Shown in pieces: positions 34,571 to 44,094 of a stretch of 64,000 bases of DNA. Origin of the DNA: Cephalotus follicularis (lineage: Eukaryota; Streptophyta; Magnoliopsida; Oxalidales; Cephalotaceae); NCBI GenBank assembly GCA_001972305.1, contig BDDD01000062.1, forward strand, positions 478,352-542,351, written 5' to 3'. Within the stretch, counting starts at the first letter, position 1. Each line of letters starts with the position of its first letter. A model generated the notes under the pieces. That model was not told the DNA's origin. It did not search any database and was given only the letters and a program-made list of their open reading frames with translations. A program made the translations under genes and the position numbers.

Positions 34571-35800
34571 CTATATAATTATGGTTGACACAAATTTAAT
34601 TCATTCATTTTGTACAAACTTTTACTACTCCATTAATTATATTCATCAAGGGCAGAATACTGCAACCTTGGACCATGTGGAGCCAGTGGCCCAATTTAAA
34701 GAAGGAACTACTGTGAGAGAAGCTACTGGTGAGTAAAACTGTTACAGTTAACAATTAATATTATTCAGGATATTTTTATTTTCGTTGTTTGACATTGATA
34801 TTTTGTAGGACTACTTCCACTTTCTGCCATCTAATGCACACAGCAGGACTGCATTCCATAGTTACGTGCAAGAGAATTACCTAAAATGGACGTGTAACTA
34901 TAGGAAGAAAGCAATGACCGGTGCTAGTGTGCTTCAGATGAGTCCTGAGTGCAGACAGTATCGCCTTACAGAGATACCACAGCCAGTGTGGGATGAAATG
35001 GTGAACATCTGGATGTCCGAGGATTTTCAGAAGATGGTAAGAACAAATGCCTCAATAGGGCAAACGAATCACACATCACCTACACTGGCGGTAGTTACAC
35101 GATAGAGAGGCAACTTAAGATTAGGGTAAGTAATAAACTTAATTTGTATTTCAAACTTATTCAAAATATCATTTGACTTGCAGGAGGCCAGGGGGAAAAA
35201 CATTGTGGATGTAGTCTACGACACCCATCGGAGGGTCGGCGAGGGCACTCTTCCACCTCCTATTGTAGTGGAGAGGATGGTGAGTCACAAACTGTAATGA
35301 ATATATCAATTACCCTTTATTTGTCAATCACTTAACTGATTAATTAATATTGTATTTTTTATAGAAGAAGTACAAGGCTGCTACCGGGTCAGATACTGTG
35401 GAAGGGCCCGACAGTATTAGTAGGTAGGCTCCTTTCAACGTTGTGGCATGGACAGAGGTGACTGAAGGTCCGCGGAAGGGCAAGATCCATGGTTTGGGGA
35501 ACTACATGACTTCCACGAAGATGCTACCACAAGCACTTCAAAGTACTCTGTTGGGAATGGGTAGTCGGAGTCACTTTTTCACTCCACAGACACCAGCTGT
35601 TGGCCCAGGGACGGACGCAGGTGTTTGCGAGGAGGTCTCAGGGCTTTGACATCATGTGTCCCAGGTGCAGACGACGTTGGAGGCTATTCTGGATCAAATG
35701 AATTAGTTGACTCAGATGATGGTCGCTCAGATGGTGTCGCAGTCCAGACGATCTACATCTGACTAGAGTACATCGCAAAACCGATACCCCCCATCCCAGT

Positions 35801-37794
35801 TGTTGGCCTTTGACACCCCGATTAAATGTTTTCCACATGTTATTTTGATGATTAACAAACGTAAATTACTTGTATGCATAAATTCTTTAAGTTATAAATG
35901 CATTTACTCACTTAATCTTGTGTCCAAAGTTGTGCCAAGGTTGTATATGCAGATACAGGCAATTCCAGCCGACTGGAGGCAATTCCAGCCAACTGGAATG
36001 GGGTCCAGCCGACTGTCCAGGATCCAGCCGACTGATACAGAAACTTTTGCAACTTCAATTTCTGCCTCACCAGCCGACTGCCACCAATTCCAGCCGACTG
36101 GAGTCAATTCCAGCCGACTGCCCAGGATCCAGCCGACTGATACAGAAAGTTTGCAACTTCCAAATTCAGCCTCAACAGCCGACTGAAGCAGGGGATCAGC
36201 CGACTGCCGAGCACTCCAGCCGGCTGCCTACATACTCCAGCCGACTGCCCACTCCCAACGGCTATATTCAAATAAACGCGCCATCAATCCAGCCAGCTGC
36301 CGTCAAAATCCAGCCGACTGTTTTTGCATCAGACTGTTAAAAATAGATCCGTTGGAGGCTTACTTATTTAAGGAAATTTGGAGCTCTTAGTGGGTTAATC
36401 AAGCATTCAAGTGCCATACAATCACAAGTTATCTCAAGCTCAATTCTAAGCACTCAAACAATCACAAGAGATCAAATCCAAAGCCTATCATACACATTCA
36501 CAAAGCTTTACTCTTACCTTGTATACACTTATAGCTTTGTTCAAAGTTGTACTTCATTGTAAAACAAATTCGCTACGAATTTGTAAACACTTAAACCTTT
36601 ACTTTCATCCATACAAGAGATGTTGTCTCTTGTATTGCTCGGTTGGAGCAAATTGTAATTCGCTTGGTTGGAGCGAAAGTTTGTTGGAGCTCGGTTGGAG
36701 TTCCAAGCCCGGNNNNNNNNNNNNNNNNNNNNNNNNNNNNNNNNNNNNNNNNNNNNNNNNNNNNNNNNNNNNNNNNNNNNNNNNNNNNNNNNNNNNNNNN
36801 NNNNNNNNNNNNNNNNNNNNNNNNNNNNNNNNNNNNNNNNNNNNNNNNNNNNNNNNNNNNNNNNNNNNNNNNNNNNNNNNNNNNNNNNNNNNNNNNNNNN
36901 NNNNNNNNNNNNNNNNNNNNNNNNNNNNNNNNNNNNNNNNNNNNNNNNNNNNNNNNNNNNNNNNNNNNNNNNNNNNNCAGCCGACTGTCCAGGATCCAGC
37001 CGACTGATACAGAAAGTTTGAAACTTCTCATTTCTGCCTCACCAGTCGACTGAATCATGGAACCAGTCGACTGCCAATGACTCCAGCCGACTGCCTACAT
37101 ACTCCAGCCGACTGCCCACTCCCAACGGCTATATTCAAATAAACGCGCCATCAATCCAGCCAGCTGCCGTCAAAATCCAGCCGACTGTTTTTGCATCAGA
37201 CTGTTAAAAATAGATCCGTTGGAGGCTTACTTATTTAAGGAAATTTGGAGCTCTTAGTGGGTTAATCAAGCATTCAAGTGCCATACAATCACAAGTTATC
37301 TCAAGCTCAATTCTAAGCACTCAAACAATCACAAGAGATCAAATCCAAAGCCTATCATACACATTCACAAAGCTTTACTCTTACCTTGTATACACTTATA
37401 GCTTTGTTCAAAGTTGTACTTCATTGTAAAACAAATTCGCTACGAATTTGTAAACACTTAAACCTTTACTTTCATCCATACAAGAGAAGTTGTCTCTTGT
37501 ATTGCTCGGTTGGAGCAAATTGTAATTCGCTTGGTTGGAGCGAAAGTTTGTTGGAGCTCGGTTGGAGTTCAAAGCCCGAATTGGGGCATACTAGTGAATA
37601 CTCAAGGGGAGGCCTTGGGGAGTGGACGTAGGCGGTTTGCCGAACCACTATACATCCGTTTGCACTTTCTAACCCTACACTTTTATATTTCCGAAATTGT
37701 GTGTTTGTGTTTGAGCAATTTATTTATTTGGTGGTATAATTGCTAGATTATTTTTTATAAGTCTATTCACCCCCCCCCCTCTAGACTTCCTACA
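35801..37794 (+). repeat. SIRE-type Ty1/copia solo LTR (contains gap 2)
   Basis: Begins TGTTGGCC, ends CCTACA, flanked by the perfect duplication CCAGT (35796-35800 and 37795-37799). No internal region, so a solo LTR from LTR-LTR recombination. It carries an array of CAGCCGACTG motifs, then a conserved 3' part (ATTGCTCGGTTGGAGC; GTGGACGTAGGCGGTTTGCCGAACC; C-run; CTCTAGACTTCC). The section 36229-36712 recurs at 37092-37575 on the other side of the N run, so the true LTR is probably near 1.2-1.3 kb. Confidence 0.85.
36713..36977. other. Assembly gap 2 (265 N)
   Basis: Unresolved bases inside the solo LTR. Flanking copies of the LTR 3' part suggest overlapping contigs. Confidence 0.99.
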
Positions 37795-37837
37795 CCAGTC
37801 ATCTCCAAAGTCGGACCATAGCGATTCTGAGTCGTAA

Positions 37838-38080
37838 TTTGTTGATTTTGACACAGTTTAAGACTTTTCATTTGTAAACTTATTACATTTCTTATAAGTA
37901 TGATATAAAGTTTAGTTATATTGTTTTGTTACTTCAATGTGAATTAAATGTTTCATTGAGCATTTATGGATAGAGTCTATTGGACAATTGAATTATGAAC
38001 TGTTATTATAGCTGCTAAAAAATGAATTGCAGGTTTTGCTTGGATAAGGGCAATGGATTCTACTGATGAATCCATCAGCA
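37838..38080 (+). other. CACTA 3' noncoding region
   Basis: AT-rich 3' UTR-like DNA after the second CACTA gene; no coding sequence. Confidence 0.6.
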
Positions 38081-38084
38081 GAAT

Positions 38085-38338
38085 TTGCAGAATGGCGAGG
38101 GCATGGCGAGGGCACGGAGAGGGTACTGCCCTCGTCATTCTGCAGCAATTCATCACGGCGAGGGTAGGCGAGGGGAGAGGGATACAACAAGCAGATGACT
38201 GCGAGGGTACGTACCCTCGCTATACCCTCGTACGTGGCGAGGGCAATCTACGGTGAGGGTAGGTGACTATCGTCGTGCCCTCACCATATTGACGACGATG
38301 GTTTCTTCCCCTCGCCGTTGATTATTTTTTTTGTAGTG
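38085..38338 (+). repeat. CACTA 3' subterminal repeats and terminus
   Basis: At least seven GCGAGGG motifs in both orientations, some forming inverted pairs (GCGAGGGTACGTACCCTCGC near 38200), followed by the terminus TTTTTGTAGTG. Dense subterminal motifs are typical binding sites for the CACTA accessory protein. Confidence 0.85.
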
Positions 38339-38341
38339 GCC

Positions 38342-38569
38342 TATTGAGCCTTAAAATTGTGTTCGTGTTCGTGTTTGTTCGTTAAAACTTATCGAACGAA
38401 CACGAGTAGTTCACAAACGGTTTGGTTCATTTGCAACCTTAATTCTAGTAAAATACGTGAAAAAGAAGACTAATTGAATCCTATTTTTAATGCTTTAAAC
38501 TAAATATTGGTACTCTGGTATGTGAAAATGAACAAGTTAAATATATTCAATTGATTTAAAATTTATATG
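38342..38569 (+). repeat. Fragment of an older GTTCGTGAAC-rich repeat
   Basis: Contains TTGTGTTCGTGTTCGTG, CGAACGAACACGAG and GGTTCATTTGCAACC. Similar text lies at about 40150-40345 (TGTTCGTGTTCATTCG, GTTCATTTGCAACC). Its left part seems to be 24365-24464, on the other side of the CACTA insertion. Confidence 0.5.
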
Positions 38570-38577
38570 AATGATCT

Positions 38578-38929
38578 ATAGGGATGATAATTTTTTAACC
38601 ATTAGGGTACCTGACTCGTACCAACCCTAATAGGATACGTTTATGAAAACCCTATAGGGTTTTGGACGAGTTGGGTAACCGTTACCCGATCCCGATTATA
38701 CATAATAGGGTATCTGCTACCCGCTACCCGATTACATACTCGCTAATACATAATAGGGCATCCACTACTTGATTACATACCCAATAATACATAATAGGGT
38801 ACCCGCTACCCGTTACATAAATATGGATTTGAACTCTACCGCTTATATATAAATAACACAAACATTACCAGTAAAGAATATTGCTCTATTCATATATACA
38901 CTCACAAACTAATATCTTAAACTTTAAAA

Positions 38930-38967
<38 letters not shown>

Positions 38968-40035
38968 AAAACTTTAAATGAGCGTTGCGCTCAAAACGGC
39001 AGTGCAACATAGATCAGGTCTGCTCAACATAGATCAACATAGATTTCCTAGTCGGCTCTCAGGTCTGCTCAACATATATCAAGTCTGCTCAAGGAAGGCA
39101 TTGAGCATGTCTGCTCATCATAGGTTTCCTAGTCGGCTCCAAGGTCTGCTCAACGTAGATCAGGTATGCTCATTTTGCTCATCCCGGGTCTACTCCCAGG
39201 TCTACTAAAATGAGCGTTGCGCTCAAAACGGCAGGCAAAGAAAAATCACTGCCTGTTTTGATAATTTTTTTTTAAAAAAATTGTAAGCAGAAACCTACCG
39301 TTCATCTCTCTCACCCACCCTTTGCAGAATATTGAGAAGACTTGGGAGGTCATTTTGCCTATGATGAGCATACTTGCTCAATGTCTTATAGTACAGGTTG
39401 AGCAGACCTGAGAGTCGACTAGGAAGTGTTTAGGTTTAGCAGACCTGGGATGGGGCATGTTCTATGATGACCAGACCTGGTCTGCTCAATACCTTCCTTG
39501 AGCAGACATGATATATGTTAAACAGACCTGGGAGCCAACTAGGAAATCTATGTTGATCTATGTTGAGCAGACCTGATCTATGTTGCATTGCCATTTTGAG
39601 CGCAACACTCATTTTAGTAAATGAGCGCTGCGCTCATTTAAAGTTTGCCCATATATATATATATATATAGTTATGGAGATTTGAACTCCACACCTTATGT
39701 ACAAATTATCTAAAGTACAAATGTATTTATTTTATATTAATTTTGGGTTGTATTTGATTTATCTAAAGTATTATGATGTTAAAATTATTTTTGAATATTA
39801 ATTTGAGGTTTAATTTTTTTTGTTCGGATTCGAGTATTGATTGAGTACCTTATATGATTAATTGGCGTTCGGGCGAGACAGTTAATTAATGAGTATTCTG
39901 GTTTTGGGACATGACGGGTTTGGAAAAATGGGATAAATCTTAAACGAATTTTAGACGGTAACGGTTTTAAGATATTTTAACGAGATGGTAACAAATAGGA
40001 CAATTTTCGCAGGTACCCTACCCGTTGCCATCCCG
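38578..40035. mobile_element. hAT-like non-autonomous element
   Basis: Flanked by the perfect 8-bp duplication AATGATCT (38570-38577 and 40036-40043), the size typical for hAT elements. The ends are imperfect inverted repeats (TAGGGATGATAA... against CGGGATGGCAACGGG on the opposite strand, both followed by GGTACC-type text). Near 38610-38820 are repeated TACCCG and ACATAATAGGG motifs. No transposase. A foldback element (38965-39650) is nested in it. Confidence 0.7.
38965..39650. mobile_element. Foldback (long inverted-repeat) element, 686 bp
   Basis: Starts GGGAAAACTTTAAATGAGCG and ends with its near-complement (CGCTCATTTAAAGTTTGCCC). Arms of roughly 260-280 bp pair over most of the element around a core at about 39235-39365. 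The arms repeat the motif GGTCTGCTCAACATAGATCA and CCTAGTCGGCTC several times. TA runs at both sides (38936-38964, 39651-39669) suggest insertion into a TA tract and hide any duplication. GGG...CCC ends would suit a Mutator-like MITE, but this is not proven. Confidence 0.75.
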
Positions 40036-40043
40036 AATGATCT

Positions 40044-41110
40044 GCATAGATTAAACATTAAATCTAACGATTTAATTTAAAAAATCTTAATAATAAGTAT
40101 GATGATTAAAAGTGTCAATACAAGCAAGTTACGTGCCTAAAATCGAGTTCTTAATAATCTTTTACCAAGTTGTTCACGAACGTTAACAGTCGAGTCTACC
40201 CTTGTTCAAGCTCGGCTGTTGAACCTTACAATTGTGTTCGTGTTCATTCGTTAAGGTTATCGAATGAACATAAACGAGCCATTATTGAATCAAGTAACGA
40301 GTTGTTCATGAACATCTTAGTTCATTTGCAACCCTAGGTATTATCCATTCCGAATTTATTTTTGGGTTTGAGTATCGATTTTTCAGGTAGCATTTTTATA
40401 CCCAAAACCGAATCAAACTTGATGTTAAAGTTTCTGTTATCCAACCTGAACATCAAGTTCGGTTTTTAGGTTTTTTGGAAAACCCAAAATTATCTATCAG
40501 TTGTAAAATTCAACAAAACAAAAAGATCCCCATTTTCAACGTCAACCGCAAACCGCGTTCACATAAGCAGTACAAGATGACTACAGTGCGTATCACTTGT
40601 TTGGTTGCCAAAAGGAAAGAGAAACACAACAAACTAAAAAAACCACAAAGTGCTTGTGATTTCAACTCTCTTTTTACTATTTTCCTTTACTTACTCAGCA
40701 ACCAAACAGAGGATAGTAATAATCAGCAAAATATTAAAATAAAATTTAAAAAAATTACAGGTGAACAACAAATGAACATCTTTGAGAGTGAGCATCGCTT
40801 GGGGTTAATAGCTATTGATCGCACCGTTGATTAATAGCCTCGTTGGCTACTAAGACTGCGAGATGAGAGGAGAGGAGAGGAGACTGTGAGTGAGGGCGTT
40901 GTTGAAACTGTGAGAGGAGGGGAGACGTAAAAAGTGGAGCCAATATTCTCAATTCTTGGTTTAATAAGGGTTTTCTGGCTATTTTTTGAAATCAATTCTC
41001 TGATAAAACAAAAGAGGAGAGGAGATGTAAAGGCCCCGTTAATTAATTGTTTTGTGACTTTTGTCGATTTAATTTTAGGGTTAGGTTAGATTTTTTGCCT
41101 TTGGTTAATT
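40044..41110. other. Intergenic DNA, no gene; old repeats
   Basis: Holds the second GTTCGTGTTC repeat fragment (40150-40345), Asn/Lys-rich AT DNA (40475-40834) and GAGGAGAGGAGA microsatellite-like stretches near 40865-40930 and 41010-41025. No convincing gene. Confidence 0.6.
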
Positions 41111-41119
41111 GGTTTGGTG

Positions 41120-41352
41120 TAATGCAACTAATAATGTGTTAAAAATATATGTGTGCACTAAACATTATTTCTTATATGAACAATCTTATTTATTTGGTAT
41201 TATCTTTATCATAATTTGAGTAATTTAATTACTAATTATTTCATGTGATAATTATTATAATAAAGCCCGTAAAATTAAAGCAAAGAAAATATAATTATGA
41301 TGAGATCATAGTGAAATGTTGTTTTTACATATGCTTTATTCTTAAATGTTCC
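41120..41352 (+). repeat. Left piece of an older LTR-like repeat (R3)
   Basis: AT-rich DNA interrupted by Tat copy 3: the GTTCC at 41348-41352 recurs at 53088-53092, where the same unit continues. Its start is uncertain. Confidence 0.45.
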
Positions 41353-42274
41353 TGATAGGGTAAAAATCTGTTTATTTTGAGAAGGACGCGTGTCCTCCGA
41401 AGATTCGCCTAGTTGTCCAGAAGAGTTTAGAAGCTCGCCAAAGGCCCTGCCGAGGAACGCTTATGTGGCAGAGGACATCCTCCTCGGACCCAGAGCCGAG
41501 GACAACTTTTTTCTTGAGAGCTCATAATGAGACACCAAAGCCGAGGAGCTTACTTAAGGTACGGGTCAGAGGACCTCCTTCAAGGCACCGGTGCCGAGGA
41601 CCTCCTCTGCCTGAAGTGATTATTGGATATGAGACGGAGGACATACCCCCACTACACGGATACTGAGGACTTTCTCCTCGGCGCTATCCAAAAAGACCTC
41701 GTCCTCGAATGAATTTTAGAGGACCTGGCGTCCTAAATGTACACCACTGAGGAAGCACCAGAAGGTCCATGACCACGGCAACAGTATCATAATTCATTTC
41801 CTCAACAGTTCTGTGACAGAGGACCTTTACTTTGTTTATGGGATAAGGGAGTTAACTCTGCCTGATTTCCTGGGATTTGTCCTTATCCAAATAAGGAAGC
41901 AGTGATATAACAAACTACCAAGAAAGGATACAACGACATATCTGGCGGAGATCAAGGGGAATGACCAAGATCCTCGGCATTTCCTTAGGGGACAGCTATA
42001 AATACAAGCCAACACTATAAATACAAGTTCAACAGTTTGAACAAAGGTCAGCCATTTTTACATTGCAAAGAACCTTTACCCTCTGCACATTATCTAACTT
42101 GAGCGTCGGAGTGTCCTCGGGAGAACAACCTCCTGGACCTTCCACCAGTTTTTTACTTTGTGCAGGAATCAAGGATCGACGTCTTCCTCCCAGGCATCCT
42201 TTGCGAGCGTTTCTCTTAACAAATTAAAGTCATTCACGTAGGATACTGTTGAGAGAATGATTTATGTATCAACA
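41353..42274 (+). repeat. 5' LTR of Tat copy 3
   Basis: Two TATAAATA boxes (41997-42004 and 42016-42023) because a short deletion brought them together; the 3' LTR keeps only the second (52829-52836). About eleven CCGAGGA/TCCTCGG or near-matches lie in U3. Where other Tat LTRs have GACACGTGTC this has GGACGCGTGTCC (near 41386). Confidence 0.94.
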
Positions 42275-42297
42275 GTTGGCGCCGTCTGTGGGAAACG
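42275..42297 (+). other. Primer-binding site of Tat copy 3
   Basis: GTTGGCGCCGTCTGTGGG right after the LTR, identical to copy 1. Confidence 0.8.
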
Positions 42298-42318
42298 CAA
42301 CAAAAAGTCATCAACGAC

Positions 42319-44094
42319 CATGTCTCCGAGGAAGAACAACGACCGGGTTGGAGCCACTGGTAGCCAACAGTAGGAGGTCACAGCTCCTCCCCCAGAAGCC
42401 GTCCAGGTGGCGGCCCAAGAACAAGCTCCCGTCACAGGGGAGCAGCTCAATCAATTCCTCCAGGGATTGGAGCGTGTCACTGACCTGTTGGTCACAACTT
42501 TAGCCAACCAACAGCAAGTCGGGCCTGCTCAGCAAGTGGTCCGAGGAGTTTCTGGTCCCCAATGACCAGAGGTGGAGGCACGACACCCACGAGGTGCCAG
42601 GCGAAACCCGTCGAGGGGAAACAAACCTCTCCTTAGGCGGTCAGGGGACAACATTCCCCTGGGAAGGAGGCCTGAGATCAATGCATCTCAGAGGGCAGAG
42701 TCCTCGACTGCTCGGGATCACCCCAACGATCCCAGGAGAGTGCATCCTCAGCACCAGGCCATGGCCGTGGATCCTCGGCAGGAGGCCAGGGGAGCAGAGG
42801 AGGCACAAGTACCCTCCAACGCTCTCCGCAAAGCTGGCACGGCCCGAGGAAGTAGGGTCGATCCCCCAGCCTCAGTGGCTGGAGGGTCACATGTTTCTAG
42901 CAAAGCTAGGAACATAGAAGATGTGGAGCAAGCAGTGGACAGAAGGCTTGCAGAGTTGGAAAGGAGATTCGAAGGAGTGGAACAGCATAGGGGGCACCTA
43001 TCCGAGGTGTGAAATATTAGCGCCCACCCTTTTACATCCGAGATCATGGCAGAGCAAGTCCCCAGCGGGTTCCATTCTCGAACCTTGATAAATATGATGG
43101 GTCCGCAGACCCCATCCAGCATGTGCGCTCATACATTCAGGCCATGTGGATGTACCAGGCCTCGGACGCCATGCTTTGCCGAGGATTCCCAGCGACCTTG
43201 ATTGGAGCGGCCCAATCATGGTATTTTACCTTGACGAGGAACTCGGTGAAGAGCTTCGATCAGTTTACGGAACTGTTCGTAACCAAGTTCCTCAACAGCA
43301 CCACGCAGAGGAGAAACTCTACCCACATCATCAACGTGGTGCAGGGTAAAGATGAGTCACTGAGAGATTACCTCACCATATTCAACAAGGAATCTCTCAC
43401 AGTGAAAGATCTGGAAACGTCCTTTGCTCTGGCAGCCTTGAATAATGGGCTGAGGAGCAACTCGTTGTTCACCTTCTCTCTTCTGAAGAAACCGGTCAAG
43501 GACATGACAGACCTGCTGAAAAGGGCGGAGAGGTATGTCAACGCCAAGCAAGAGATGGTGGCCAGGAAACAAAAGACACCCTGGTCCGGCCATCAGGAGG
43601 AGAGAAGGGAGCATTCACGAAATGCTCCCGAGAGGAGAGAGAAGAGGAAGGAGAGGTCAGACTTGTCCAAGGAAGACCTCAGACATAAACTCTCCAGACG
43701 TGAGGGCACATCCAGGGGTGGGGCACCAATACCATCTTACAACACTTTTGCCCCCCTCCTGGACACACGTACCAGGATACTTGCTGTGGAGCAGGATAAA
43801 GTCCCCTTCCAGTGGCCTGAGAAGCTGAGGACCCCGACAGAGAACAGGAATGTTGAGAAGTACTGTCGGTATCATCGTGACCACGGGCACGATACAGAGG
43901 AGTGCAGGCAGCTGAAAAATCAGATCGAGGACCTGATTAGAAAGGGGCACCTACGCAAGTATGTGGACAGAGATGCTCCTCAAGGAAGGAGGGAGCAAAG
44001 AAGAGAAGAGGCTCCTCGACAACAAGAGGAGCAGCCACAGCAGCAACCCAGAGGTGTCATCCACACCATCTCTGGGGGGGGGGGTCGCGTCTAG
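42319..44094 (+). pseudogene. gag of Tat copy 3
   Basis: ATG 42319 (MSPRKNNDRVG...). In-frame stops: TAG at 42370 (after Gln codons), TGA near 42564, TGA near 43012; then a frameshift near 43075, after which the frame is open to 44094. Core motifs: AMWMYQASDAMLCRGFP, SWYFTLTRN, FDQFTELFVTKFL. The zinc knuckle YCRYHRDHGHDTEEC lies at about 43859-43903. The frame is lost again at a run of ten G near 44080, where copy 1 reads straight into protease. Particle protein; broken here. Confidence 0.88.

Larger units (their letters stand above)
34587..37837 (+). pseudogene. Second CACTA gene, plant En/Spm transposase-like
   Basis: Exon-like segments separated by AT-rich intron-like stretches. About 34810-35100 includes the motif WDEMVNIWMSEDFQKM, like the conserved W..L...W.S..F block of the plant transposase family Ptta/En/Spm (Transposase_24, from memory). 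About 35184-35280 has KNIVDVVYDTHRRVGEGT; 35365-35650 and 35660-35800 carry Thr/Ser/Gln-rich sequence. The solo LTR at 35801 splits the last exon; the frame resumes after it and ends at TAA 37835-37837. Earlier stops (near 35104, 35647 and 35763) break it. In CACTA elements the second protein binds subterminal repeats. Confidence 0.7.
24468..38338 (+). mobile_element. CACTA (En/Spm-type) DNA transposon with nested insertions
   Basis: The 5' terminus CACTACAGGAAAA (24468, and again at 26392 in the duplicated copy) pairs with the 3' end TTTTTGTAGTG at 38338. The 3-bp duplication GCC flanks it (24465-24467 and 38339-38341). Terminal CACTA and a 3-bp duplication are diagnostic of the superfamily. 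Inside are a decayed tnp2-type transposase, a second gene like the plant En/Spm transposase family, and subterminal GCGAGGG repeats. It was later hit by an unclassified repeat (28870-31300), a LINE (32128-34570) and a solo LTR (35801-37794). The listed length includes two N runs and duplicated gap edges, so the real element is shorter. Confidence 0.9.

Noticed and set aside
36000..36320. CRISPR-like or regulatory array of CAGCCGACTG
   Set aside because: Spacing is irregular, it lies in an LTR, and copia LTRs of this kind often have such motif arrays.
40475..40834. 119-codon Asn/Lys-rich frame
   Set aside because: Low-complexity AT-rich translation with no family match and no splice or promoter context.
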